Origin: JAAXGX01 sp965203565
Lineage (GTDB): Bacteria; Acidobacteriota; Vicinamibacteria; Vicinamibacterales; UBA8438
Reading direction: 5' to 3'
Length of the DNA stretch: 64,000 nt
NCBI GenBank assembly: GCA_965203565.1
Contig: OZ241896.1
Location: forward strand, 496,001-560,000
Shown one piece after another: positions 36,478 to 46,955 of the stretch. The translations under genes and the position numbers were made by a program. The notes under the pieces were generated by a model that had not been told where the DNA came from, did not search any database, and saw only the letters and a list, made by a program, of their open reading frames with translations. Position 1 is the first letter of the stretch, and every line of letters starts with the position of its first letter.

Positions 36478-38799
36478 GTGGCGATCTCCGACGACCTCAA
36501 CCCGGAGCAGCGGCAGGCGGTGCTCCACCGCGACGGCCCGCTCCTGATCCTGGCCGGCGCCGGGTCCGGCAAGACCCGCGTCATCGCGCACCGCGTCGCC
36601 CACCTGATAGAGGAGGAACACGCGGCGCCGCACCAGATCCTCGCCGTCACGTTCACGAACAAGGCCGCCGGCGAGATGCGCGAACGCGTCGAGCGCTTGC
36701 TCGGCTCCCCGCAGCCGCGGCTGTGGCTGGCGACGTTCCACGCCTTCTGCGCGCGGGTCCTCCGGCGGGAGGCGCCGCTCGTCGGCGTGTCGCGCGCCTT
36801 CGTCATCTACGACGCGGCCGACCAGCTTGCCGTCGTGCGCCGCGTGATGCGGGAGCTCGGCGTCGGCGAGCACACGACGTCGCCGCGCGCCGTGCGGGCG
36901 CGCATCAGCGACGCGAAGAACCGGATGCTCGACGCCGGCCAGCTCCGCGCCGCCGGGTCGACTTTCCGGGACGAGCAGCTCGCCCAGGTGTTCGAGCGGT
37001 ACGGCGCGGCGCTCGCGGCGGCGAACGCGCTCGACTTCGACGACCTGCTCCTGAAGGCGCTGGCGCTGTTCGAGTTGCTGAACCGGGACGACGAACGGGT
37101 TCCGGGCGACGCGTTGCCCTCCGTGAAGTGGGCGCGCAGCCGTTACGCCTATCGCCACGTCCTGGTGGACGAGTACCAGGACACGAACGCTCCCCAGTAC
37201 AAGTTGCTCCAGGAGCTGGTGGCGCTCCAGAAGCGCCTGGGGCTGACGCCCCACGGCAACCTGTGCGTGGTGGGCGACCCCGACCAGTCGATCTACGCGT
37301 GGCGCGGCGCCGACATCCGCAACATCCTCGACTTCGAGACCGACTTTCCCAACGCGGCGGAGGTGCGGCTCGAACGCAACTACCGCTCCACCCGGATGAT
37401 CCTCGACGCCGCCTCGGGGCTGATCAGCCGCAACCGCGGCAGGAAGGACAAGCGGCTGTGGACCGAGGGCGGGGCGGGCGACCCGATCGTCCACCACCGC
37501 GCAGAGGACGAGCTGGAGGAGGCCGACTTCGTGGCCGCGCGCGTCCGGCGGGCGCTCGGCGACGGGACCACGCCGGCGGCGGTGCTGTACCGCACCAACG
37601 CGCAGTCGCGCGCGATCGAGGACGCGCTCGTCCGCGAAGGGATCAGGTACCGAGTGGTCGGCGGCGTGCGCTTCTACGAGCGGAAGGAGGTCAAGGACGC
37701 GCTGGCGTTCCTCAAGCTGCTGCTCACGCCGGACGACGACGTCAGCCTGCGCCGGGTGATCAACGCGCCGCCCCGCGGCATCGGCAAGGGGGTGATGGAC
37801 GCGCTCGACCGGATGGGGCCGGGCGCGTCCGCGCCGTCGTCGCTCTGGGCCCGGATCGTGCGTGCGGTCGGCGAGCGGATGGTCCCGCCGCGGGCGGCGG
37901 GCGCCCTCGCCAGGTTCCGCGACCTGCTGGCGGCGCTGACCGAGATCGCCCGGACCGAGTCGGCGTCGGTCACGCTGGAGAAGATGCTGGACCGGACCGG
38001 CTACGTCCAGGCGCTGCGCGACGCCGGCACGGAGGAGGCGGAGAGCCGCCTCGCGAACCTCCTGGAGCTGGTGGCGGCGGCCCGCGACTACGAGCTGTGC
38101 GAGCCGGAGGCCAACCTGGCCGGCTTCGTGGACCAGGTGTCGCTGCGGTCCGAGGCGGACGAGGAAGCGGGCGCAGACGGCGCGCAGGTCTGGCTGATGA
38201 CGCTGCACGCCGCCAAGGGGCTGGAGTTTCCGATCGTGTTCATCACCGGGATGGAGGACGGCCTGCTGCCGCACGTGCGCGCGCTCCATGACGGCGGCGT
38301 GGAGCGCGGCGGCGCCCGGCGGCGAGACCCCGATCCGCTGGAGGAAGAGCGGCGTCTGCTCTACGTCGGGATCACCCGCGCCCAGTCGCAGCTCGTCCTG
38401 ACCGGCGCGGCGCGGCGCCGGACGTACGGCACGTACCAGGACACCGAGCCTTCCTGCTTCCTCGACGAGATCCCGGCCGAGCTGCTGGAGTCAGCCGCTG
38501 CGCCGGGCGGCGGCGCGCGGCGGACGGCCGAGTTCCGCCGCGGCCGGAGGCCGATTCGGCCGCGGACGCACCAGGACGAGGCCGGCGCGCGCCCGGCGCC
38601 GCCGGTCTTCGACGACGCCGACGAAGACCAGTCCGCGGGGTACGCGCGCCCGGGGATGCGCGTCCGCCACCCCACCTTCGGCGTCGGCACCGTCACGGCG
38701 GTCGAGCCGCAGTCCGGCGACGTCAAGCTCACGGTCCGATTCCACGCGGCCGGGACCAGGAAGCTGCTGGGGCGGTACGCGCGGCTCGAACCGGCGTGA
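36478..38799 (+). CDS. pcrA: ATP-dependent DNA helicase, PcrA/UvrD type
   Basis: A 773-residue superfamily 1A helicase for repair and replication. Motif Ia/I LAGAGSGKTRVIAHR, motif II VDEYQDTN, motif III GDPDQSIYAWRGA, motif IV LERNYRS, motif V LMTLHAAKGLEFP and motif VI LYVGITRAQSQL are all present. The C-terminal GMRVRHPTFGVGTV domain is the Tudor-like module of PcrA that contacts RNA polymerase. The GTG start follows the glmS stop without a single intervening base, so translation is probably reinitiated. Complete. Confidence 0.93.
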   Translation: MAISDDLNPEQRQAVLHRDGPLLILAGAGSGKTRVIAHRVAHLIEEEHAAPHQILAVTFTNKAAGEMRERVERLLGSPQPRLWLATFHAFCARVLRREAPLVGVSRAFVIYDAADQLAVVRRVMRELGVGEHTTSPRAVRARISDAKNRMLDAGQLRAAGSTFRDEQLAQVFERYGAALAAANALDFDDLLLKALALFELLNRDDERVPGDALPSVKWARSRYAYRHVLVDEYQDTNAPQYKLLQELVALQKRLGLTPHGNLCVVGDPDQSIYAWRGADIRNILDFETDFPNAAEVRLERNYRSTRMILDAASGLISRNRGRKDKRLWTEGGAGDPIVHHRAEDELEEADFVAARVRRALGDGTTPAAVLYRTNAQSRAIEDALVREGIRYRVVGGVRFYERKEVKDALAFLKLLLTPDDDVSLRRVINAPPRGIGKGVMDALDRMGPGASAPSSLWARIVRAVGERMVPPRAAGALARFRDLLAALTEIARTESASVTLEKMLDRTGYVQALRDAGTEEAESRLANLLELVAAARDYELCEPEANLAGFVDQVSLRSEADEEAGADGAQVWLMTLHAAKGLEFPIVFITGMEDGLLPHVRALHDGGVERGGARRRDPDPLEEERRLLYVGITRAQSQLVLTGAARRRTYGTYQDTEPSCFLDEIPAELLESAAAPGGGARRTAEFRRGRRPIRPRTHQDEAGARPAPPVFDDADEDQSAGYARPGMRVRHPTFGVGTVTAVEPQSGDVKLTVRFHAAGTRKLLGRYARLEPA

Positions 38800-38826
38800 C
38801 CGCTCCCACCGAGTGGCGGAAGGCGC

Positions 38827-38852
38827 GTCGCTGACCATAGTCGCTGACCATA
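38827..38852. repeat. 13-bp perfect tandem repeat (two units)
   Basis: GTCGCTGACCATA occurs twice in direct tandem (38827-38839 and 38840-38852), followed by a partial third unit CTGACC. It lies just after pcrA and at the left edge of the third copy of the dispersed repeat. Confidence 0.7.
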
Positions 38853-38857
38853 CTGAC

Positions 38858-38930
38858 CGACGAACGACACAGTTCAGCCGGGATGCAGCGCCCGTCGAAT
38901 GCAGCGGGGCTTTCCTGCCCGGGCTGGTAC
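38858..38930 (+). repeat. Dispersed repeat, copy 3 (diverged right half)
   Basis: The interval shows CCGACGAAC, then GCGGGATGCA-like CCGGGATGCAG, TCGAATGCAGCG and CGGGCTG in the same order and spacing as the right half of the complete copy at 27020-27090, with small indels and substitutions. It is a truncated and older copy located between pcrA and coxS. Confidence 0.55.
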
Positions 38931-38960
38931 GCTATCCTGCCCTGCTGCCGGAGAAACCCG

Positions 38961-39481
<521 letters not shown>

Positions 39482-39485
<4 letters not shown>

Positions 39486-41851
39486 CCGCGGCGCCCGTCC
39501 TCCCGAAGCTGGTCGGCCGGCGCGTCAAGCGGCGCGAGGACCCGCGGCTGATCCAGGGCCGCGGGACGTACGTCGACGACGTGACGATCGCCGGCATGCA
39601 GCATCTCGCCTTCAAGCGGAGCGACGTGGCGCACGGCCGGATCCGATCGATCGACACGCGCGCGGCGGCGGCGATAGACGGCGTCGAGGCGGTGTTCACC
39701 GGCGCGCAGATCGCCGAGTTCCTCGGCCCGATGCCGGTCGGGACGCCGTTCCCGTCGCCCGAACATCGCGCGGTGGCGGTCGACGCCGTCCGGTTCGTCG
39801 GCGATCCGGTCGCGGTGGTGGTGGCGTGCGACCGGTACGTGGCGCGCGACGCCGCCGACGCCGTCGAGGTCGACTACGACCCGCTGCCGGCGGTGGTCGA
39901 TCCGGAAGCGGCGATGACCGGCCGGCCGGCGGCGCTGCACGCCGATTATCCGGACAACGTCGCCCTCGGCCCGCTGCCGGCCGGAACCGGCGCCGGGCGC
40001 CGCGGCGAGGTCGACGACTCGGCCGTCGAGGCGGCGTTCGCCGCCGCCGAGGTGACGATCTCGCAGCGGATGGTGAACCAGCGGCTCGCGCCGAGCGCAC
40101 TCGAAACGCGCGGCGTGGTGGCGCACTACGAGCCGGGCAAGGAGTCGCTGACCATCTGGTCCTCGACCCAGAACCCCCACGTCCTCCGGACGTTCGTGGC
40201 GCGGTTGACCGGACTCGGCCAGGACCGGGTGCGGGCGATCGCCCCCGAGGTCGGCGGCGGGTTCGGCGCGAAGATCAACGTCTACGGCGAGGAGTACGTC
40301 GCCGCGGCGTTGTCGAAGCGGCTCGGCCTGCCGGTCAAGTGGGTGGAGGATCGCTCCGAGGCGTTCCTCGCCACCATCCACGGGCGCGGCCTGATCGCCT
40401 ACGTCGATCTGGCGGCGCGGCGGGACGGCATGGTCCTCGGCCTGAAGCTGCGGATCATCGCCGACGTCGGCGCCTACAACATGCTGCTGACCGCCGGCGT
40501 GCCGACGAACAGCATGACGATGGCGAACGCCACCTACGCCTTCCCGGCGATCCGCGCCACCCTGACCGAAGTGTTCACCAACAAGACGCCGACCGACGCG
40601 TACCGCGGCGCGGGCCGGCCCGAGGCGGCGTACTTCGTCGAGCGGGCGATGGACATGCTGGCGCGCGAGATCGGGATGGACCCGGCCGAGCTGCGGCGGA
40701 AGAACTTCATCCGGCCCGAGCAGTTTCCCTACCGGACCGAGATGGGCGGGACGTACGACTCCGGCGACTACGAGAAGGCGCTCGACCGCGCGCTGGAGCT
40801 GGCCGGCTGGGAGGCGCTGAAGGCCGAGCGCGCCGCGGCGCGGGCGGACGGGCGGGTCGTCGGAATCGGGCTGTCGACGTACGTCGAGATCTGCGGGATG
40901 GGGCCGTCGTCCTCCGTGCCGCCCGGCGGCTGGGAGCACTCGCAGGTGACGGTGGAGCGCGACGGCCGGATCAGCGCCACCACCGGCGCGTCGCCGCACG
41001 GCCAGGGGAACGAGACGACGTTCGCGCAGATGCTCGCGGATCAGTTCGGCGTGCCGATCGAGCACGTGACGATCCACCACGGCGACACCGCGGTGGTCAA
41101 GCAGGGGATAGGCACGTTCGGCAGCCGCTCGCAGGCGGTGGGCGGCGCGGCGCTGCATCTTGCCGGGACGAAGGTGAAGACGAAGATGGCGAAGTTCGCC
41201 GCCGCCCTGCTCGAAGCGCACGAAGAGGACCTCGTCTTCGAGAACGGGGCGATCTTCGTCAAGGGCGCGCCGGCGTCCGCGAAGCCGTTCGCGGAGGTCG
41301 CCGCCTGGGCCTACAAGCCGGCGAAGCTCCCCGAGGGGCTCTCGCCCGGCCTGAGCGACGAGGCGTTCTTCGAACCTGGCAACAACACCTATCCGTTCGG
41401 CTGCCACATAGCGATGCTGGAGATCGACCGCGAGACCGGGGAGCCGCGGCTGCTGAAGATGGTGGCGGTCGACGACGCCGGGAACCTGATCAACCCGCTG
41501 ATCGTCGAGGGGCAGATCCACGGCGGCCTCGCCCAGGGGATCGGCCAGGCGCTGATCGAAGAGGTGGCGTACGGCGCGGACGGACAGCCGCTGACCGCCT
41601 CGTTCATGGACTACGCCCTGCCGCGCGCGAGCGACTTTCCGCGCTTCGAGCTCGGCGCCACCGTGACGCCGACGCCGGTCAACCCGCTCGGCGCCAAGGG
41701 GGTCGGCGAGGCCGGCACGATCGGCTCGACGCCGTGCATCGTCAACGCCGCGGTCGACGCCCTGAGTCCGTTCGGGGTGCGCCACGTCGACATGCTGCTG
41801 CGCCCCGAGAAGCTCTGGCGCCTGATGCAGGGCGGCGGAGGGGCGTCGTGA
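39482..41851 (+). CDS. coxL: Molybdenum hydroxylase large subunit (CoxL-like, form II type loop)
   Basis: A 789-residue molybdopterin-binding subunit. GGGFGAKINVYGEEYVAAAL, AYRGAGRPEA, and the catalytic glutamate loop GAKGVGEAGTIG are visible. The active-site loop reads AYRGAGR, not AYRCSFR, so the selanylcysteine of true aerobic CO dehydrogenase (form I) is absent; the enzyme is a form II or other aldehyde/purine-type hydroxylase, with substrate unknown. The ATG overlaps the coxS stop. The last codons overlap the coxM start (GTGA). No maturation genes (coxD-like) occur in the window. Confidence 0.9.
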
Positions 41852-42711
41852 TCCCGGCCGCGTTCCGCTACGAGCGCGCGGCCTCGCTCGACGACGCGCT
41901 CGCCAGGCTGGCGGCGGCGGGCGGCGGCGGGAAGCTGATAGCGGGCGGCCACAGCCTCGTGCCGCTGATGAAGCTGCGGCTGAGCGAGCCGTCGGTCCTG
42001 ATCGACGTCGCCCGCGTTCCCGGTCTCGCGGGGATCCGGGAGGAGACCGGCGGCCGGATCGGGATAGGCGCCGGGACGACGCACCACGACGTGGCGTCGT
42101 CGCCGCTGCTGCGCGGCCGGTGCCCCGCCGTGGCCGACACTGCGGCGGAGATCGGCGACCCGCAGGTCCGCAACCGCGGCACGCTCGGCGGGAGCCTGGC
42201 GCACGCCGACCCGGCGGCCGACTACCCGGCGATCCTGCTCGCGCTGGAGGCGGACTTTCACCTGAAGGGACCGGCCGGGTGGCGCGTCGTGGCGGCCCGC
42301 GACTTCTTCCGGGGCTTCTTCACGGTCGACCTGGCGCCGGACGAGATCCTGGCGAAGGCGACGTTCGCGCCGGTGCGCGCGGCGGCGTACGCCAAGCTGC
42401 GCCAGCGCGCGTCGCGGTTCGCCGTCACAGGCGTCGCGGCGGCGCTCGAAGTGGCCGGCGGCGTCGTCCGGTCGGCGCGCGTCGGTCTGACCGGCGCCGC
42501 GTCACGCCCTTCCCGGCTGACGAACGTCGAGGCGGCGCTCGCCGGACGGCCCGCGACGGTCGAAGCCCTCGCCGCCGCCGCGCAGTCTGCGGGCGAGGAC
42601 GTCGCGGATCTCAACGACGATCTCCACGCCAGCGCCGACTACCGCCGCGCGATGATCCCGGTCTTCACCCGCCGCGCGCTCGCCGCCGCGCTGGCGCGGG
42701 CGGACGGCTGA
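41848..42711 (+). CDS. coxM: Molybdenum hydroxylase FAD-binding subunit (CoxM-like)
   Basis: A 287-residue FAD subunit. The FAD pyrophosphate loops are AGGHSLVPLMKLRL and RNRGTLGGSLAHADPAADYP; the CO dehydrogenase flavoprotein C-terminal domain follows (residues of about 175-280). It passes electrons from the [2Fe-2S] clusters to an acceptor. The GTG start overlaps the coxL stop. It is the last gene of the operon; a 92-bp gap follows. Confidence 0.9.
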   Translation: MIPAAFRYERAASLDDALARLAAAGGGGKLIAGGHSLVPLMKLRLSEPSVLIDVARVPGLAGIREETGGRIGIGAGTTHHDVASSPLLRGRCPAVADTAAEIGDPQVRNRGTLGGSLAHADPAADYPAILLALEADFHLKGPAGWRVVAARDFFRGFFTVDLAPDEILAKATFAPVRAAAYAKLRQRASRFAVTGVAAALEVAGGVVRSARVGLTGAASRPSRLTNVEAALAGRPATVEALAAAAQSAGEDVADLNDDLHASADYRRAMIPVFTRRALAAALARADG

Positions 42712-42803
42712 AACGTGGCGGATGGAGCGTGCGATAATCCGACGGTGCGGCGCGCGCGCCGCGTGGCGCATCGCCCGAATGAGAATGGAACGGAGGACGA
42801 GCG

Positions 42804-43457
42804 ATGAACAGGATTCTGATGGCGGCGTTGGCGATGCTGGCGGGCATGGCGCTGACGGAGACGGGCGCCGGGGCGCAGAACCGAACGTCGGAATCGGAAG
42901 AAGACGTCGCGCGGCAGCGGACGAAGACGGGCGCCGAGGCGTGCCGGCGGATGATCGAGAGGTACGGCGGGCGCCGGGTGACTTGCAGCGCAGGAGATCA
43001 CCCGGTTGTCTCCGGAACGCCGGCGCGGCGGACCGAGGCCGCCGACACGATCGCGCTCATCGCCAATCCGGACTGGTCCATCGCGAAGGGACTGTACGCG
43101 ACGTTCCTGGGCGGCTGCTCGACCGGCTTCGAAGCGCTGGGGGCCGGCCTGGGCGCGGCCAGCTTCGGCGCGGACGCAGGAAAGGCCCTTGCCGCCGGGT
43201 CCGTCGCCGCGGGGGCGGTGGGCGCCGCGGCGGACCGCCGCGGCCTGTTCGGCGCGTCCGTCCGCACCACGTGCCAATCGGTCGAGTACGACTCGTTCAA
43301 GGCGCTCCACTACAACGCGCACTGGTTCGACTCGCAGCAGGTGCGCGAGCGGTGCCGCGGGCTGTTCCGCCGCCACAACACCAGGTGGAGCGAGCTGGCG
43401 GCGTGCGCCTACGTCACCTGGGATCTGGAGCAGCTCATCAACGAAACGGCGCAATAG
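42804..43457 (+). CDS. Secreted hypothetical protein
   Basis: A 217-residue protein with a clear signal peptide (MNRILMAALAMLAGMALTET, then GAGAQ), cleavage likely after AGA. The mature part has several cysteines (ACRRM, VTCSAG, GGCSTG, TTCQSV, RCRGLF, ACAYV), suggesting disulfides in the periplasm, and a small Gly/Ala-rich helix (AAGSVAAGAVGAAA). No family recognised. GGAGGACGAGCG provides the ribosome binding site. It is followed 60 nt later by another exported protein. Confidence 0.75.
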   Translation: MNRILMAALAMLAGMALTETGAGAQNRTSESEEDVARQRTKTGAEACRRMIERYGGRRVTCSAGDHPVVSGTPARRTEAADTIALIANPDWSIAKGLYATFLGGCSTGFEALGAGLGAASFGADAGKALAAGSVAAGAVGAAADRRGLFGASVRTTCQSVEYDSFKALHYNAHWFDSQQVRERCRGLFRRHNTRWSELAACAYVTWDLEQLINETAQ

Positions 43458-43517
43458 CCGACGCGCGGCGGAGACGGCCGGAGCCAGGCTGAATCGCCCG
43501 CACGAATGGAGGCGACC

Positions 43518-44072
43518 ATGCATCGACTGCTGCTCACGCTCTGCGCGTTCTCCCTGGCGGCGGCGCTCCCGGCGGCGCAGTCGGTCGAGGACGAGATCGC
43601 CACCGCGCTCCTGGCCGCCCCGCCCGGGCTGCGGGCGGACGCGATGGTGATCAGGCTCGACGCCGCCGGCGAGCGCACGGTGCTCCGCGAAGGCTCCAAC
43701 GGCCTCGTCTGCTGGGACCGCTCGGACGAGCCGGGCCGCGAGTTCAGCGCGCAGTGCACGAGCGTCGCGAATCTGGCCCGCGTCCGGCAGAACCGGGCGT
43801 GGAGCATGTCGGGCCGGCCGGCCGACGAGATCCGCGCGATGCGGGCGGCGGCCGAGGAGGACGGCTCGCGGGAGGTGTCGGCGTTCGGCAGCGTCTACTA
43901 CACGCTGAGCGGCGCGGACGCCGAGTCGGCGAACCTGCACGTCACCATCGCCGTCCCGTTCGCCACCGGCGCGTCGATCGGCCTGCCCGAACAGGGCAGC
44001 TACACCAGGGCCGGCGCCTGGGTGATGGAGGCGGGCACGTCGTCGGCGCACATCATGGTGCCGGGCTATTGA
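43518..44072 (+). CDS. Secreted hypothetical protein
   Basis: A 184-residue protein with signal peptide MHRLLLTLCAFSLAAALPAA and a mature domain of unknown fold (YYTLSGADAESANLHVTIAV near the middle). The ATG at 43518 is chosen because GGAGG lies 5 nt upstream; an earlier ATG at 43506 overlaps that site. The stop overlaps the start of the methylase gene (TGATG), an odd partnership of an exported protein with a DNA methylase that is probably chance. Confidence 0.7.
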   Translation: MHRLLLTLCAFSLAAALPAAQSVEDEIATALLAAPPGLRADAMVIRLDAAGERTVLREGSNGLVCWDRSDEPGREFSAQCTSVANLARVRQNRAWSMSGRPADEIRAMRAAAEEDGSREVSAFGSVYYTLSGADAESANLHVTIAVPFATGASIGLPEQGSYTRAGAWVMEAGTSSAHIMVPGY

Positions 44073-44995
44073 TGACGCCGCCGCTCTCGCCGGTCCGCCT
44101 TCCGCCGTCCGACCACGCGCCCAACACGTGCGCGTTCCGGGACGACGCGGCGGGGGCGTGGCTGTATCACGCCGACTGCCTGGAGCTGATGGACGCGGTG
44201 GCCGAAGCGTTCCCGGAGGGCGTCTTCGACGCCATCTTCGCCGACCCGCCGTACTTCCTGTCGAACGGGGGAATCACCTGTCACGCCGGCCGGATGGTCC
44301 GGGTGGACAAGGGCGGTTGGGACAAGTCGCGGGGACCGGAGATCAACCACGCATTCAACGTCGCCTGGCTCTCCAGGTGCCGGAAGGTCCTCAAGGCGAA
44401 CGGGTCCGTCTGGGTGTCGGGAACGCATCACGTCATCCATTCCGTCGGGTACGCGATGCAGCAGCTCGGCATGAAGATCCTGAACGACGTGACCTGGGAG
44501 AAGAAGAACCCGCCGCCGAACCTGTCCTGCCGGTACTTCACGCACTCCACCGAGACGATAATCTGGGCCGCCAGGGACGAGTCGGCGCGGCATTACTTCG
44601 ACTACGACAGGATGCGGAGGATGAACGGCGGCAGGCAGATGAAGACCGTATGGACGATCGCCGCGCCGAGGAAGGACGAGAAGTCGTTCGGAAAGCACCC
44701 CACGCAGAAGCCGGCGGCGCTGCTGGACCGGATACTGCTCGCCAGCACGAGAGAAGGCGACCTGGTGTTCGACCCGTTCGCGGGCAGCGCCACCACCGGC
44801 GTTTCCGCCATCGGCCTCGGCCGGCGTTTCGTCGGCTGCGAGCTGGAGCCGACCTTCGTCGATCTGGCGGCGAAGCGGCTGGAGACGGCGCTTGCGGTCC
44901 GGAATTCCCGCCTGGAGCTGGCGGGCGCTCATGTCGATGGAAAGCCTGACGTTCGAGAAGAGGGTTGGCGCGCAGCAGCGTCAGCGAGAGGGTGA
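44072..44995 (+). CDS. Orphan adenine-type DNA methyltransferase (DpnA/LlaDCHIB-like)
   Basis: A 307-residue beta-type DNA methylase. The catalytic motif ADPPYFLSNGG precedes the SAM motif FDPFAGSATTG, the order of the beta class, and HPTQKP lies between them. The segments VDKGGWDKSRG, WVSGTHHVIHS, KKNPPPNLSCRYFTHSTETI and GGRQMKTVW closely follow what I remember of the DpnA/LlaDCHIB group, which methylates adenine in GATC. No nuclease gene is adjacent, so it is likely an orphan methylase for regulation or self-marking; the target is inferred. The start at 44072 shares a base with the upstream stop. Confidence 0.85.
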   Translation: MTPPLSPVRLPPSDHAPNTCAFRDDAAGAWLYHADCLELMDAVAEAFPEGVFDAIFADPPYFLSNGGITCHAGRMVRVDKGGWDKSRGPEINHAFNVAWLSRCRKVLKANGSVWVSGTHHVIHSVGYAMQQLGMKILNDVTWEKKNPPPNLSCRYFTHSTETIIWAARDESARHYFDYDRMRRMNGGRQMKTVWTIAAPRKDEKSFGKHPTQKPAALLDRILLASTREGDLVFDPFAGSATTGVSAIGLGRRFVGCELEPTFVDLAAKRLETALAVRNSRLELAGAHVDGKPDVREEGWRAAASARG

Positions 44996-45014
44996 TCGTT
45001 TCGGAGGGAGCGGC

Positions 45015-46670
45015 GTGATCGGGAGACGCGTGACGACGGCGGCGGCGGCCGTGGCGATCGCCGCGGTCTGCGGCGCCTGCGGCGGCGGAGCGCCGGACGA
45101 CTCGCCGGCGGCGGACGGCGGGATCAGCGCCGAGACGCTGCTGGCGGCGACCCGGACGCTCGCCTCGGACGAGTTCGAGGGCCGCGCGCCGGGGTCGGAG
45201 GGCGAACGGAAGACCGTCGAGTACCTGACCGGGCAGTTCTCGGCGCTCGGGCTGACGCCGGGCAATCCGGACGGGACGTGGGTGCAGGACGTGCCGCTGG
45301 TCGGCGTCACGCCGCTGCCGGGCCGCCGTCTGACCGTCTCCGGGCGGGGCGGCGCCCGGACGCTGGAGCCGGGAGCCGACTACGTCGCGTGGACGAAGCA
45401 CGTGATCGACGTGGTCGAGGTGCAGGACGCCGAGTTCGTCTTCGCCGGCTACGGCGCGCGGGCGCCGGAGTACGACTGGGACGACTTCGGCGACGTCGAC
45501 GTCCGCGGCAAGATCCTGCTGTTCCTGGTCAACGACCCGCCGCTCGACGACGCGTTCGGCGGGCCGGCGATGACCTACTACGGCCGGTGGACCTACAAGC
45601 ACGAGGTCGCGGCGGAGGTCGGCGCGGCCGGATCGCTCGTCATCCACGAGACCGAGGCGGCCGGCTACCCGTGGGAGGTGGTCGGGAGCACGCCGTACGG
45701 CGAGTCGTTCGACTTGGTGGCCGACGACGACAACCTGGGCCGGGCCGCGTTCGAGGGGTGGGTGCGGCGCGCCGCCGCCGAGACGCTGTTCGAGATGGCG
45801 GGGCGCGACTTCGAGGCGGCGAAGCGGCAGGCGGCCCGCCGCGGCTTCCGGCCGATCCCGCTCGGCGTCACCGGCGCCCTCGAGATCCGGAACGCGCTGC
45901 GCCGCATCGACTCGCAGAACGTCGCGGCGAAGGTGGAAGGGAGCGCAGCGCCGGACGAGCTGGTGCTGTACGTCGCCCACTGGGACCACCTGGGCGTCGA
46001 CCCGACCCTTTCCGGCGACCGGATCTTCAACGGCGCGGCCGACAACGCCACCGGAACGGCCGGGCTGATCGAGATAGCGCGGGCGTTCATGGCGGCGCCC
46101 GACCCGCCGCGCCGGTCGGTGCTCTTCCTCGCCGTGACGGCCGAGGAGCAGGGGCTGCTCGGCTCACGGCATTACGGCGAGAACCCGCTCTACCCGGCGG
46201 CGCAGACGGTCGCCGCGCTCAACATGGACGTGCTCAACCAGTGGGGCCGGACGCGCGACCTGACCATCGTCGGGATGGGGCAGTCGGAGCTCGACGCGGT
46301 GGCCGCCGAGGTCGCGGCGAGCCTGGGCCGCACGCTGGTCCCCGACCCGGAGCCGGAGAAGGGGTTCTACTACCGGTCGGACCACTTCTCGTTCGCGCGG
46401 GCGGGCATCCCGGCGTTCTACGCCGACCCGGGCGTCGACTATCTCGACAAGCCGGCCGGCTACGGCCTGGAGAAGCGGGCGGAGTACACCGCGAACGACT
46501 ACCACAAGGTGTCGGACGAGGTCAGGCCCGACTGGGACCTGTCGGGCGCGGTCGAGGACCTGATCTTCCTGCATCGGATGGGCGCCCGGCTCGCCGACGG
46601 CGACGAATGGCCCGCCTGGAGCGCGACGAGCGAGTTCCGCGCCGTCCGCGAGGCGCAGCGCCCGCGGTAA
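45015..46670 (+). CDS. Exported M28-family metallopeptidase (probable lipoprotein)
   Basis: A 551-residue zinc peptidase. The N-terminus is hydrophobic and ends in AAVCGACGGG, compatible with a lipobox. A PA-like inserted domain occupies roughly residues 120-290. The two-zinc site is seen as AHWDHLG, NGAADNATGTAG, TAEEQG, and LNMDVLN, with a later DHFSFARAGIPAF/YHKVSDE pair. The GTG at 45015 is preceded by GGAGGGAG; longer in-frame sequence runs into the methylase gene. Substrate likely extracellular peptides. Confidence 0.88.
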   Translation: MIGRRVTTAAAAVAIAAVCGACGGGAPDDSPAADGGISAETLLAATRTLASDEFEGRAPGSEGERKTVEYLTGQFSALGLTPGNPDGTWVQDVPLVGVTPLPGRRLTVSGRGGARTLEPGADYVAWTKHVIDVVEVQDAEFVFAGYGARAPEYDWDDFGDVDVRGKILLFLVNDPPLDDAFGGPAMTYYGRWTYKHEVAAEVGAAGSLVIHETEAAGYPWEVVGSTPYGESFDLVADDDNLGRAAFEGWVRRAAAETLFEMAGRDFEAAKRQAARRGFRPIPLGVTGALEIRNALRRIDSQNVAAKVEGSAAPDELVLYVAHWDHLGVDPTLSGDRIFNGAADNATGTAGLIEIARAFMAAPDPPRRSVLFLAVTAEEQGLLGSRHYGENPLYPAAQTVAALNMDVLNQWGRTRDLTIVGMGQSELDAVAAEVAASLGRTLVPDPEPEKGFYYRSDHFSFARAGIPAFYADPGVDYLDKPAGYGLEKRAEYTANDYHKVSDEVRPDWDLSGAVEDLIFLHRMGARLADGDEWPAWSATSEFRAVREAQRPR

Positions 46671-46697
46671 GGCTGACCCTGTCCCGGTAGTCTCCCG

Positions 46698-46955
46698 GTG
46701 GACGACGCGAGATTCCCCGGCTGGAGCCCGCAACAGATCGCCGACGCGCGGCGGTGGGCGCGAACTTGGCGTCAGGCCGGCCCGCGGCTGGAGCAGGTGC
46801 GGCGCGAGGAGCTGCGCCGCCTCGATCCGCAGCGGGCCATGGCCCTGCTGTGCGGCGAGGCGGACTACACCGTGGCCCCGCGCGCGCCCCGTCCGACGTC
46901 CGGCCTGATCGAGCAGCAGCGCTGGTTCATGAAGGCGGCCGGCCGCCATGAATGA
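46698..46955 (+). CDS. Small hypothetical protein paired with nucleotidyltransferase
   Basis: An 85-residue basic protein starting with GTG (46698). It is helical, Arg-rich (WARTWRQAGPRLEQVRREEL) with no recognised domain. Its last 8 nt overlap the next gene, a nucleotidyltransferase, and the pair has the size and order of a toxin-antitoxin module with the antitoxin first. That reading is inference. Confidence 0.6.
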   Translation: MDDARFPGWSPQQIADARRWARTWRQAGPRLEQVRREELRRLDPQRAMALLCGEADYTVAPRAPRPTSGLIEQQRWFMKAAGRHE

